Source: Flectonema sp. DT1601 (Eukaryota; Euglenozoa; Diplonemea; Diplonemida; Diplonemidae). Taken from it: a DNA stretch of 64,000 bases. How positions within the stretch are numbered: position 1 is the first letter of the stretch; each line of letters starts with the position of its first letter. The notes under the pieces are model-generated. The model searched no databases. It was not told where the DNA came from and saw nothing but the letters and a program-made list of their open reading frames with translations. Of the stretch, positions 29,706 to 40,638 are shown one piece after another. Location: assembly GCA_964019425.1 (NCBI GenBank), contig OZ025784.1, forward strand, positions 124,001-188,000, in the 5' to 3' direction. Both the position numbers and the translations under genes were made by a program.

Positions 29706-30790
29706 TTAGAATTTGTACACGTCTTCTTCGGAATAACCCATCTCTTTTAACATTCCTCCCAGAGGACCCTGAGCTCCCTTTTCACCCTTTGGTCCGCATA
29801 CTGCGTCCATCATTGCTGGAGGTCCGCATACCATCACTTTGCCAAAACCCGGTGCCGGCATCCTTGCTTTGATCATTTGTTTATTGATGTAACCTACTCC
29901 ACCTTTCCACGAGTCATGCGCCTCAAGGACTGTATAGTATGCACTTGCTCTTAAACTGGTAGTTGTTAAGAAATCAATGTGCTGTTTTTTTTTTTGTTTT
30001 TTTTTTTAAATTCTGTGTTGCTATAAAACAAGTAGAGATTTTACATACGTCCTTCATTACGATATTGTCGCTGGTGTTGTTAGCGAAGAGTAGACTGGCA
30101 TTCGTCTTGCAGCTTGGCCATTTACAGCAATACATCATTACCTGTTATGTTTTGTTTGTTTAAAAAACTATTGTGACTACCAATGACTGAACACACACAT
30201 ACCTGATACATTGGAGTGATTCCTGACCCACCAGCAATGCAACCGATGGTGGCGTGGCTGTTCGGTTTTAGTTCGTATTTCTCAAAAGGTCCTTTGATTT
30301 CAATATGTTCACCGATTTTTAAATTATGACAATGACTACCCATTTTAGAGTTTGGATACTTTTTTACCATGATATCAACTTTTCCTGTTTCCCAATCCAT
30401 GTTGACAGGTGTGTAAGGACGGACGATGTATTTTCCTTCGGAATTTTTAAATCGGAGAAGAACGAACCCACATGTCTTAATCCCCATACGTGAGTGTGCA
30501 CTTGGCAACTGAAATCTGAGAACCTGAGCATCAGGTCCGATTGTCAGCCTTGACTCAAGCGGGAATTGCCTCCACTGATCTTTATTTAATGCAATTTCTT
30601 GGGATGGCTTCTCCCAATGAAAATCATAAACAGGTTGATCACGTTCATATCTATCAGATCTTCCTTGCAATGGTAATTGAGCAATTCTGCTGGGTTTCTC
30701 ATCTCCGAAGACAATGTCTCCAGCCTTGTTTCCAGCAAACACCGCAGCCGCTCCTCCAACGACGGTTGTTAATCCTCTCTTCCACGACAT
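29706..30790 (-). CDS. NADH-cytochrome b5 reductase, two introns
   Basis: Exons 30790-30203, 30141-30049 and 29981-29706 give about 318 residues. The introns are 61 nt (30142-30202) and 67 nt (29982-30048), both GTATGT...CAG. The enzyme passes electrons from NADH through FAD to cytochrome b5. The FAD motif RPYTPV is at residues 124-129, the NADH-domain entry GGSGITPMYQ at 187-196, LLFANNTSDNIVMKD comes from exon 2, and MVCGPPAMMDAVCGPKG from exon 3. Residues 5-20 (RGLTTVVGGAAAVFAG) look like a weak membrane anchor, as in the outer mitochondrial (Mcr1-like) or ER form. Length fits the family. Skipping the introns loses the NAD-binding half, so the unspliced frame that stops at 30122 is not the product. 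Confidence 0.92.
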
Positions 30791-33700
30791 TTTGTTTTTT
30801 ATTATCCTTTACGAAAATAATTAATAATACTAATTGTGTTTCATATTTTATGAATATCATCGAAAAGATTAAAAACAATCATTTCTTCTGGTTCATCTGT
30901 ATAAGTAAAATACAATATAATCAGTACTACAAACATCTAAATAAATTTCGATTTTTTTTTTTTTTTTTTTTTTCACCGACAAAAATCGACACAAAAATAT
31001 ATATATTTAACAAGGTCACCCTCTACAGTAGACGATAGTGTTTGGACTGCAGGGTCGTATATAAAAAAGTAAGGGACAGGAGGGAAGGAAAGGGAGAGAC
31101 CCCAGTCTATTTTACTCATCCTATCTCATCATTTTTGTTGGGAATTTTATTTATTCCTTCTTTTTTTTTTTTTTTGCTTTTTTTTTTTTTTTTTACAAAA
31201 TTAATTTCGCTAAAAAGTCAGCATTTCTACACAAACATATCCAGAAAAAAAAAAAAAGAAAAAAGGAAAAAAAAAAAATCTTCAGCTTCTCTTTAAACTG
31301 AGATATTTTTTTTTTTATTTTTTTTTTTATTTTTTTATTTTTTGCTCTTATTTTAGGCATATAGGGTATTGGGATTTAATTCAACCTATACTTTCCCTCT
31401 AACAGAAATGGGAGGGGGAAAAAGAGGGAAGGAAAAAAAAAAAAAAAAAAAGAAACGATTTTTTTTTTTTTTCTTCCTTTAGGGGTGTAATATTGTGGGA
31501 AAAAGGAAAAACCAAAACGAAACGCAGATATAATGAATAATATATAAAAAAAATAAAAAATAAAAAAAAAAGGTGGGGGAAAATAAAAAGAGATAACCCG
31601 ATACTGTAATTAAGCATAAAACCAATACAGGATTCAGCCGAATCTGGTTGCAATGAAAAAGAGACCAACAGTTGGCTTCGATAAAAACCCCCATATGGGC
31701 TACATGTTCCCGTAGCCGTTACAGCTTAAAACTAGTATTTATTTGAAAGGGTGAATAGAAATATAAAAATAAAAAAAAACGAATAACGACTCAATTCGAC
31801 ATCATTAATAATACAGTAAGTGAAAAATACGAGCAAGTCGCGCACAGCCCATCACAGGGTATCTGCAGTACAGAAAAAAAAAAAAAGAAAAAAAAAAGGT
31901 ATCCTGGGGTGCAATAAAAATATTTCTGTCTCAGTTCAAATTTCAATCTAAAAAATGAATACAAAAAAAAAAAAAAAAAAAACGACAAAATTTCGAAATA
32001 ACTAAGTTAGATTTATTATTTAAACGTGTTAGTTCCAAGGCCTTAATCTTATACTACTCGTTCCACCTTAGGCCTTTCATCACTAATTTAGCTATTGGCA
32101 ACAGATTGTGTGTTTTTTTTTTTTTTTTTTTTTTTTTTTCCCTTTAAATGTACAACCATTCTCATTAAGGAAACAACCCCCGTTTTTTTTTGTTTTTTTG
32201 TTTTTTTTGAGTATATTTATAAAGACAATGACTACCACGTATCAAAAAAGTGAAACACTATTTCAAACAATAAATAATTTATAATCGCATTGACTAAACG
32301 AAATGTTTGTATTGGGAAGGGGGAGTTAACTGTTTGATTTCTTGTACGTAAAAATACAAAATGTATTGTATCATAAAACAACATAACGACAATTAACATT
32401 AGTTTTAGATACAGTGACTAGGTGTGATGCGTAACTTAGCCTTTTAAAGTAACCATTTAGGTTTCGAGAGTAATCCATATACGAAATGCTTGTATAGGGA
32501 AGGGGGAGTTAACTGTTCGATTTTTTTGTACGTAAAAATACAAAAAAGTGTATTTTTAACATTAATTCCAAACACAGTTGACTAAAAGCTAATGTTAGTG
32601 TAGGCATAACACTGGTACATAATGTAATACGGCAGAGTGTAGGTTTCACCTACAAATTACTTGCTTAAATCAACAAAAAACAGTTCGTTCTTCGAATAGG
32701 GGAGATGTATGTTTCAATTTTGTAAAAATTACAACTGTGTTGTATCATAAAAAAACATAAAAGATAATTTAACATTAGTTTTAGATACAGTGACTAAGGG
32801 TGATGCGCAACTTAGCATAATAAAGTAACTATTTAGGGTTTCGAGAGTAATCCATATACCTCTTTACCTCTATTCTCTCATCATCAAGAAGTCAGTCAGG
32901 TCATTCCAGTTTGCAGGACTGGAATGTAGTTACTTTTAGTTTTATGTTCATAATAAAAAAAACTTTGAATACGGGGTATGAAATATAATCTAACATTGTG
33001 AGAAATGTTTTCTTTTTTTTTTCCCTTATGGTTTGTAGAGCCTAAGTCTATTTTTTTTTATATTTTTTTTTAAACAGCGTGAGATTTGAAAAGAAAAAAA
33101 AAGGGGGGGAAAAAATACTGGTTCACCAAGGTAGGCAACGATTTGCTCTACTTTCCCCATTCTGTTATTATTGCGTACGAGATTTACATTATAGTATGCT
33201 TGCTTGTTAGACTTAACAACGTGTAGGGGTTAGTTTTTTTTGGTGTGAAAAAAAAAAAAAAAAAAAAAATGAAATTATACACACAGATACTTTTTAAAAT
33301 AAAAGTAATCTATAGTTTTTTTTTTTTTTTTTCATGGGCGACTACAAACCACGATTAAACTACTGCGTCTTTTTTTTTTATTGTCAGGGAAATCAATTTT
33401 TTTTTTTTTTTTTTTTGTCATTGACTGAGTTCTACTACTTTCGATTACCTTGAATGAAGAAAAACAAAAAATAAAAAAATAAAATAAAAAAAACAGAACA
33501 AAAGTAAGAGAAACATATATAGTAAGTCGGGGGACATGACCACCGAGTAACGAAGATCACTCGCTCGCTTGCGATCGCAAATATGACATAGGCTAAAACG
33601 GTGAGATTTAATTCCGTTTTTTTTTTTTTTTTTGTGTCTGCAACTTTTTTTTTTTTTTTTTTTTTTTTTTCTTTCCCAAAAAACATCCCATAATAGGAAG

Positions 33701-33841
33701 CAACAAATGACTGTCGCGAACACTCAAATAACTGCTTTCCGAGATGCCAGAAAAAGACAATGTCGATATCGACTGCGGTCAGAAGACAGATTCTTCTGTT
33801 TTAAATATTAGAGATGCCTATTAGTTGTATGTAGACAACTC
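30791..33841. other. Large intergenic region with A/T runs and dispersed repeats
   Basis: Poly-A and poly-T runs fill 30950-31990. From 32310 to 32900 there are three copies of the dispersed repeat, and a 9-bp hairpin CATTCCAGT/ACTGGAATG lies at 32902-32926. No gene is supported. Confidence 0.5.
32310..32900. repeat. Cluster of three dispersed-repeat copies
   Basis: Copies start near 32310, 32490 and 32700. The first two share GGGAAGGGGGAGTTAACTGT and TTGTACGTAAAAATAC. The first and third share AACATTAGTTTTAGATACAG, TGACTA and GGGTTTCGAGAGTAATCCAT-like text. The third ends with CTCTATTCTCTCATCATCA, as the copy at 6738-6836 does. Confidence 0.75.
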
Positions 33842-36173
33842 TCATACTCCCAATCCTAATGGCATTTTCTGTTTTTTACCCTTAGGTTCCGAGAGGGCTA
33901 AGAGAACAGTGGTATATCCTTGTACTTCACAGGTCTTCTCTGTGATTGCTAGAGACTGTGGAACCATTGAATCAAGCGGTTTAGAAATAAAATTATCTCC
34001 AGAAACACTGTCAAGCATTCGAGAATCGGTTCGCTGTGTTGGGAGGTTGTTGTTTTTTTATGATCATTTTTTCGTTGAACAGTTTATAATATGAGTTTAT
34101 TATAAAAAAAGTGCACTAAAATAAAATATAACAAAAGAAAAATTATAAAAACAAATTGTTATCTACATAAAACAATCACATACCTGTGGTGATACACACA
34201 AATCTCCAAATAAGTTTTGATATCTTTCTAAGATAGTATGAGGACAGAGGTCAACAGGTTTGATTACTTCACCTGAAGCCTGCAGGTCTCGAACTTGTTC
34301 CGACATCTGTTTTATTTTTTTCGACGAAAATTTCTTTGATAAATAGCACTAAAGGAACAGTAAAGCTACACACCTGCATTTGATATGGACATCCTCGAGG
34401 TTTTCGACGAGTCAAACCGAGAGGTCCGAGTTCACCCGAGCAGATCATCCCAGCTGTTGGTCCTGATAATGCGGTTTTAACTGAGCTAGAGTTTGTTGAG
34501 TCTACCAAGGAGAGTTCTCTTGATGCACAACATCTGAACTGAAGAATACCATGAGCTGCTTTCGGTTGTAAGTGTGTCGTTAATGAAGAAAGTCTGCTGC
34601 GTAAATCAACTTCAGCGTTGCTATCGTCATGAAGGAAAAATTGACAGAATTGACCGGGTTCAACCACTGTCGATACTAGCATTGAATCGAGATTTATACC
34701 AAATATTTGACAAAGACGAAACTCCGCGTTTTCTCCAGCAGTGTTCGAGATTCCAAATAAAATTGGTTTTTGACCTCGATAACCACCAGCTAAGTGAGCA
34801 GTATCGACTAAAACCTTAGACATACATTCTTCAACTCCACCTTCACGGGTTGCAGAGTGAATTCTGTTTCCATATCCACGTTTTATTTTATATGTTTCTC
34901 CAATTGGACGAGCACCCCTACTGACAGTGCAGTCGGCGTGGAGTTGTTTACCTATACTCATCATTACAACTTCACCATCTCTTTTACTTTTTGGTTTCTT
35001 TGATAAAGTATGAAGTGGTCCTTCACGATTAACAAGACCACCTGTCACTAAACATTGAGGATAGGCCAACTGTAATGACCTGATTAGAGTATTAACACAA
35101 GCCATATCCATCCCCTTACCAAGAACAACAAAAGTTCCCCAATCACCAGATGAAGGTAAACCTACCAATCCTCTACTTAAAAGAGACTCAACAGACTGTT
35201 TTGTTACAAGAGGTGACATAGATAAGGCGATCTGATGGTATGATGATGATAAAATAATATCAGATTCGTGTTCTGTTGTCCGACGAGACCCAGTTAGTAA
35301 TTCAACGAGTTGTTTTTCTTGAAAGAAATAAGACTGAATAGGAATCCTACCGGGTACATGCATCGCAAGTATCGAAACACCTCTCTCAGAAGTTGAATGT
35401 GATGGCGGTACTACAGGCGGTGCAGTCGCTCCGATCAACTGAACATTTTTAGGAAATGATTTTTGCAAAATACGTACAACAGATGAAAGCTCTTTCTTAC
35501 TGTATTCTGGACTAGTAAAAACATAAACTATATTTGGTGGAAGGTACAACCGCACTTGGTTAAGCACATCTTTAAGTGCAGCCGACATCGACGCATGAGC
35601 GCTGTATCCGGATTTCACAAGAGTCTCGCTTTCATGAAGAGATTTGTAACAAAATTGTAAAGTTCTACTGACCCTTGAAATCCTCTTTACTGGTTTCCAA
35701 TGAAGAAATGTTAAGATGTAAGCCCAGAGGTCGGTAGTGAGTCGGTTGCTGTTCGACACTGGTTTTGCTGGTTTTTTCTTCTTAACTTTTTTTCTTGGTG
35801 CTGGGACTGGGGATATACATACAGGTCTCCGTAACAAGACAGAACTAGTTAACGGAACCGGATTAATTAGAATTTGCTTACCCGCTCTAAACACATGAGT
35901 AGAAGTGGCAGTGCTTGCCAACGGTAATTGCAAAGTACTACTGCGTTCACGAGATTTTCTATTCTTTTTTCCCCTTTTCTTATTTAAACCCGTCACAGTT
36001 GCCAACGTCGCAACCGCAAGCGCAGCAATAGCACTACTCTGCTTTACAACGCTTACAGTACTTTTCTTCCATCGGATCACAAATACTGGTTGGCTTTCAT
36101 TCTTGCATTCCTTGTTAGCTGTAGCGTCAGTGTTGTTTTTTTCCTTTGACGTCACGACCAACCCTCTATCCAT
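33842..36173 (-). CDS. F-box/FIST-domain protein (FBXO22-like), two introns
   Basis: Exons 36173-34374, 34306-34184 and 34033-33842 give about 704 residues. The introns are 67 nt (34307-34373, GTGTGT...CAG) and 150 nt (34034-34183, GTATGT...CAG). Residues 143-185 look like an F-box (LTTDLWAYILTFLHWKPVKRISRVSRTLQF). The rest carries FIST-N and FIST-C features, including RIPIQSYFFQEKQ, LSSSYHQIALSMSPLVTKQ and CQIFGINLDSMLV. The arrangement matches FBXO22, the substrate-receptor subunit of an SCF ubiquitin ligase, so a role in targeted protein degradation is likely. The N-terminal 140 residues are basic and low in complexity, with a weak hydrophobic patch at 46-61. The C-terminal exon (RTDSRMLDSVSGDNF...) is not obviously part of a domain. 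An open frame on the opposite strand at 33825-34094 is only the shadow of exon 3. Confidence 0.82.
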
Positions 36174-36273
36174 TTATTATCAAATTCCTGTAGAGAAAAC
36201 AAGTGAATACAACAATTTTAAATGCATTCAATAAAAAATAAAAACCAGTTGTTATTTTTATTTTTGATTATTT

Positions 36274-37341
36274 TTAGTCATCAGTTTCCACAGAAAGCAA
36301 CTCCGACAAGACATCAACAAGAAGGTTTTCCTGAGTAGAACACCAACCAACATTATAATAGTGACACAGATGTAGATATCCTATGTCAGGTATGTTGAAG
36401 GCAACGACAGCAAAATTGAGACCTGGAAAACACTTTTCAATCGCAGAAATGAATTCCTTCAAAGCAATCGAATGAGACTCTTCAAATACCTCATCATCGA
36501 TAGTCAAAGGACATGATGGTTGTCTACCAGTCATCACAAAAACAAGAGGCTTTCTAGATTCTGAATATAATTTTAAATTTGATAAAAGTCTACTCCACCT
36601 TCTATCAAATTGATCACCAGCATCATCATCACCATGATGACTACTTATAACACTGTAAGACGCATCGTATATGTGTTTTTGCTCTTCAGTTGACGTTGAA
36701 AACTCATTATCTCGAATCCATTTTAAATACTTAAACTCCTTAAAAGGTGTTTTCCCACGACTAACAATGTCATCAAAATTTTCTAACAGAGGTATCAATG
36801 TTCTCAAGTCTGATGTTCGAAGCCAATCAAGAGGATTTGTACCACCAGAACTTTGACCTGAAAGCCTAATTGCTTGAGAAGGCAAGCAGTCCAACCCAAT
36901 TGATATAACTTTATTCACGGGAACAGCAGTTGGATACTGTATATAGGGTGTTTTTGAAGGGATTGTTAGTAGGCATTTTTTAAAGAAGTTTTTACACAGT
37001 GTAGGGGAGGCGATTCGAACCCTACTGGAATTGGTAACGGAAATAGATGTTGTGATTGTCGTCAGTCCGTTTGTCAGTTTTTCAAATATTTTTGTTACTT
37101 TTTGTTGACAATTCACACTAATCAGATTTTCATCTCCAGAAGGAGAGTCGATTACCTGTAAGAACAATGCCGTGCGGGGGATCACTGCATTATTTATAAA
37201 GACGGTACCACTCATACCCGCACACAGTTCTATGTGTCCTATCACATCGACACCAGTCTCCGATAACAGAGGAAGATACAGAGCATCACCCGGATTCTCA
37301 CGAATCTCTTTCAGATGACTCTCACTAATATCAAATGACAT
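36274..37341 (-). CDS. DUF1796-like putative cysteine peptidase fold protein
   Basis: 355 residues, ATG at 37341, no intron. From about residue 145 the sequence reads VISIGLDCLPSQAIRL then TNPLDWLRTSDLRTLIPLLENFDDIV, and later YSVISSHHGDDDAGDQFDRRWSRL and KPLVFVMTGRQ. A conserved Cys after a beta strand, PLDW, and an HH motif before FxRRxxR are the hallmarks of DUF1796, predicted to adopt a papain-like fold. The Cys-His pair is therefore present, but no activity is proven for the family. The N-terminal 130 residues (CAGMSGTVFINNAVI, FLQVIDSPSGDENLISV) look like a separate beta-rich domain I cannot name. Cytosolic by absence of a targeting signal. Confidence 0.68.
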   Translation of the reverse strand: MSFDISESHLKEIRENPGDALYLPLLSETGVDVIGHIELCAGMSGTVFINNAVIPRTALFLQVIDSPSGDENLISVNCQQKVTKIFEKLTNGLTTITTSISVTNSSRVRIASPTLCKNFFKKCLLTIPSKTPYIQYPTAVPVNKVISIGLDCLPSQAIRLSGQSSGGTNPLDWLRTSDLRTLIPLLENFDDIVSRGKTPFKEFKYLKWIRDNEFSTSTEEQKHIYDASYSVISSHHGDDDAGDQFDRRWSRLLSNLKLYSESRKPLVFVMTGRQPSCPLTIDDEVFEESHSIALKEFISAIEKCFPGLNFAVVAFNIPDIGYLHLCHYYNVGWCSTQENLLVDVLSELLSVETDD

Positions 37342-38043
37342 TTTAATACTCCCAAGTGGAGAGTGTACCTGTCCAAAAGAGGGTTAACTGTTTGATTTTG
37401 TACGTAAAATACAAATGTATTGTATCATAAACAACATACAGTGACTAAGGGTAATGTTAGTGTAGGCGTACACTCTGCGATTGACGAAGATGCAGATCAT
37501 CAAATCGATACATCGTTTGCTGTTTTAATAATTGGTATGAAGAACAGAAGAAAATAACCAAAACAAAAGTTAAGGGAAATTTAAAACAAGAGATGAATCA
37601 AGAGTCTGATTACACCTGTGAGATAGGATTCATATTCGTGGGGAAATAAAAAAGAAATATACTTCAACCAAGTTAAGGGATTTCTTTTGAATACCGAAGG
37701 GTAGAGAAAAAAAAAGTCGCCACAGAAGGATGTACTAACGTACATCTTCTTCCATGATTTTTTTTATAACAAAGAGAGGAATTAAAAATGGAAAAAAAAA
37801 AAGAATAATAAAATAGTTTTTTTTTTTTTTTTTTCTTTTGCTTATAATATTGTTTTTTTTTTTTTTCTATTTTATTTGTTTTTTTTTTTTGTTTTGTTTT
37901 GGGAAAACAAAGGCAGACCTTAGTCTTGCGAACATGGGCCATGAGGCACCACAAAAAAAGTTAATATTGTTAGCTCAAAAGTTAATTGAGCAAGGTGTGT
38001 ATAATTATAACAAAAAAGTAATAATAAAGAAGGACAAAAGGAA
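37342..38043. other. Intergenic region with a dispersed-repeat copy
   Basis: 37383-37470 contains GTTAACTGTTTGATTTTGTA, TGTATTGTATCATAAACA and ACAGTGACTAAGGG, a copy of the dispersed repeat. The remainder is A/T runs. Confidence 0.6.
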
Positions 38044-39987
38044 TTAGCATTGGCAACCTGAACAGTCACAGCCATATCTGCTTTCAAGAGTGCTGCATTG
38101 GTAACCCCTCGAGACCCAGAAGTCGCAACTACGTCTTGAGCAACCTCTGCGGTTGTTGCAAGACCCGCCGGCAGGTGCTGGAGTTGGTTGGGAAGGAGGT
38201 GAACCAGCAGAACAACCATTGCAACCAGTGCAGTCGCATCCGTGAGTGTTTTCAAGTTGACTACACCCGTAGCCTCTACCAACCCAATAATCACAAGTAG
38301 CTCCGTAGCAGTCATCAGAACGACATCCCTGTGTTGCTGGACCAGGTGTTGGTGCTGGAGCATTTGAACAACTTGAGCATCCAGTGCAGTCACATACAGA
38401 TAAACTACTGCACTCATATCCTCTTGAAGTCCAGTGATCACAACTTTGTCCATAACAACCTGATGTATCAGCACATCCCTGAGTAGGAGGTGGGGTAGCA
38501 GCAGGAGGAGTTGGTGCAGGAGCACTAGCGCAATTAGAACAACCTGAGCAATCACATCTGGTTAAACTACTGCAACGGTACCCACTTGAAATCCAATAAT
38601 CACAATTAGCTCCATAGCAACCAGTCTGATCAGTACATCCCGAAGGTGACGTTGGTGGAGTTGGTGGCGTTGGTGGAGTTGGCGGAGTTGGTGGAGTTGG
38701 AGTACGAGCAGGTGGAGTTGGAGTACGAGCAGGTGGAGTTGGAGTACGAGGTGGGGTTGGAGGAGTAGGTGGTGACGGTGGTGTTGGTGGTGACGGTGGA
38801 GAACTTCCATCACAAGGAACACGTAGCATCTTATTTGGAGCCCCACTCGGATTAGAGATGAATCCACTTCCTGCGTTACTCAACAACCAGTTAGTTACAG
38901 CACTCGCCGATGCCGAAGGATTCTGTCCGAGGAAAACAGCCATCGCACCAGCAACGTGAGGGGATGCCATTGAAGTACCAGAAAAAGTTGCACTTGCTGA
39001 GTCACTCGAAGCTCCAGCAGATACGATATTAGAACCCGGAGCGAAGATGTCAGTACAGGATCCCCAGTTGGAAAATGACGACCGAGCATCGCGGTCAGTT
39101 GACGAGCAAACGGTCACTGCAGACGGTGCGGAGGCAGGACTCTGAGTACAGGCATCACTGTTGTCGTTTCCAGCAGCCACTGCGAAACTAACACCAGCAC
39201 GAATAGCTGCTTCGACTGCGTCGTTTTCAGATCGAGAACGACTTCCACCGAGTGACATGTTAGCGAGTGATGGTCTACCCCGACGACGAGCGTTCTCAAC
39301 CACCCACTGAATTCCATTAATAATCCCAGCAGTAGTTCCAAACCCATCGTCTCCAAGTACCTTCACTGCGATGATGTGAACCTGTTTAGCCACTCCGTAG
39401 GTCGTTCCGCCGACAGTTCCTGCAACGTGAGTTCCGTGGCCTTGACGGTCAGAATTTGACGATCCGCTGACGAAGTTCTCTCCCCAAGTACAACGTTGTC
39501 CGCCATCAAATTCCCGATGAGAGCATCGAACACCAGTGTCGAGGATGTAAGCATCAACTCCTTCTCCCCATCTTTCGTTATGAGCGAAATTAGATCCCAT
39601 GTCTCTAGCACGCTCGACAGTTACTCGTCTCTGTCCCCATGAAACAGGTGACCTCTGACTGTTTGGACAAGTCTGCTGTGATATACGAGCGATACGAACT
39701 GGTTCGTAGTACTCTACAATACCTTTGTCACCTTTTGCCATTTCCTCTTCAACCCATTCCTTTAGTGAGTCATCTAGCTCTGATTCAACGGCTTCAAAAG
39801 TTTCACCGATTCGACAAAGTTCACTACTCTTCTTTGATGACATTATTCTGTCATTTGAATTCGATCTCTTTATCCCATTTCGATACTTAATGAGATACTT
39901 CCCAGGGACAACATCTCCAGCCTGCAAAGACTGAGAGTTGCCCAGAGAGAGAGCGCAACCGAATAGAATTAGTGAAGTCTTCTTCAT
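38044..39987 (-). CDS. Secreted subtilisin-like (S8, proteinase K type) protease with four Cys-rich C-terminal modules
   Basis: 647 residues from the ATG at 39987, chosen because it opens a signal peptide (MKKTSLILFGCALSLGNSQS). The frame is open for 24 more codons upstream, but a longer start would bury the signal. Residues about 24-110 are an I9-like propeptide (GKYLIKYRNG). The catalytic triad is Asp150 (YILDTGV), His184 (GHGTHVAG) and Ser339 (SGTSMASPH), with oxyanion Asn274 (AAGNDNS). A Pro/Thr linker (about residues 395-450) leads to four modules of about 35-40 residues, each C-x(3-5)-CYG-x2-CD-YW-x3-GY-x-CS-x-L...CDC-S/T-GC-x2-C. The last is the most divergent (CSRRSCDFW). Such modules occur in secreted proteins of several protists; binding to cell wall or matrix is inferred. 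An extracellular digestive enzyme is likely. Confidence 0.92.
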   Translation of the reverse strand: MKKTSLILFGCALSLGNSQSLQAGDVVPGKYLIKYRNGIKRSNSNDRIMSSKKSSELCRIGETFEAVESELDDSLKEWVEEEMAKGDKGIVEYYEPVRIARISQQTCPNSQRSPVSWGQRRVTVERARDMGSNFAHNERWGEGVDAYILDTGVRCSHREFDGGQRCTWGENFVSGSSNSDRQGHGTHVAGTVGGTTYGVAKQVHIIAVKVLGDDGFGTTAGIINGIQWVVENARRRGRPSLANMSLGGSRSRSENDAVEAAIRAGVSFAVAAGNDNSDACTQSPASAPSAVTVCSSTDRDARSSFSNWGSCTDIFAPGSNIVSAGASSDSASATFSGTSMASPHVAGAMAVFLGQNPSASASAVTNWLLSNAGSGFISNPSGAPNKMLRVPCDGSSPPSPPTPPSPPTPPTPPRTPTPPARTPTPPARTPTPPTPPTPPTPPTPPTSPSGCTDQTGCYGANCDYWISSGYRCSSLTRCDCSGCSNCASAPAPTPPAATPPPTQGCADTSGCYGQSCDHWTSRGYECSSLSVCDCTGCSSCSNAPAPTPGPATQGCRSDDCYGATCDYWVGRGYGCSQLENTHGCDCTGCNGCSAGSPPSQPTPAPAGGSCNNRRGCSRRSCDFWVSRGYQCSTLESRYGCDCSGCQC

Positions 39988-40102
39988 GGTGTTTATTTTT
40001 TGTTGATGTTGAACAGAAGAAACTGTGCAAAAAAATAAAAATAAAAATAAATTTAACAACTACAGAAAAAAAAAAAACAGGCGCGGAGGTTGATTGGTTT
40101 GG

Positions 40103-40552
40103 TTACGATTTAGATTCAAACGACCTGTCTACAAATACAGTATTGGTATCAGAAGGGAAATAGGAAGACGATGCTTTAAGTAAATGAGGAAGCAGTCCGG
40201 GTTGAAGTTGATTTCGAGATGTGATACTGCTTTGCTCAGCTGTCGAACAGTCATGCTGAACAACACAAGAAACGCCTGAACAAACAACTCGAAGAAGAGA
40301 TCCCTTTTGCTGATCACTACAATACTTAACCATTCCATTTATTATGACGACCATCTCACCGATTCTACTTCTCAATAACTCTGTTTCAGCAGTGGTGGTA
40401 GACAGTAACCTACATCTCGCTGTTTTATCGATAATTTCAAATTCAACAACTTCAGTCGAATCAACTTTTACACTAACCACTTCACGGTGAATTACAACAG
40501 CGATATTTACAACTTTTCCAGAAATTATTTCATTCAATGGTGTCAAAGACAT
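40103..40552 (-). CDS. Small OB-fold-like protein, putative nucleic-acid binder
   Basis: 149 residues, ATG at 40552. The first 100 residues alternate beta strands in a way that resembles an OB fold: NEIISGKVVNIAVVIHREVV, then VEFEIIDKTARCRLL, then IGEMVVIINGMVKYCSDQQK. Glycine-Lys-Val at strand 1 and a short helix-like ELLRSRIGE before the strand holding VVIINGMVK are typical of RPA/SSB-like proteins. The C-terminal 40 residues are Ser-rich and probably disordered. No certain family assignment; the RPA2- or SOSS-B-like identity is a guess. It lies 115 bp from the protease and 86 bp from the next gene, among the tightest spacings in the window. Confidence 0.55.
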   Translation of the reverse strand: MSLTPLNEIISGKVVNIAVVIHREVVSVKVDSTEVVEFEIIDKTARCRLLSTTTAETELLRSRIGEMVVIINGMVKYCSDQQKGSLLRVVCSGVSCVVQHDCSTAEQSSITSRNQLQPGLLPHLLKASSSYFPSDTNTVFVDRSFESKS

Positions 40553-40638
40553 GTTAGTAGCATTCTGTTATACGAAATACGATTGAGGGAGAGGGGGAAC
40601 TCAAAAAATCACAACAATCATTTCTAAATATCGCATAC

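Noticed and set aside
33825-34094. Plus-strand frame of 89 codons
   Set aside because: It is antisense to exon 3 of the FIST/F-box gene, which has better support through splice sites and frame.
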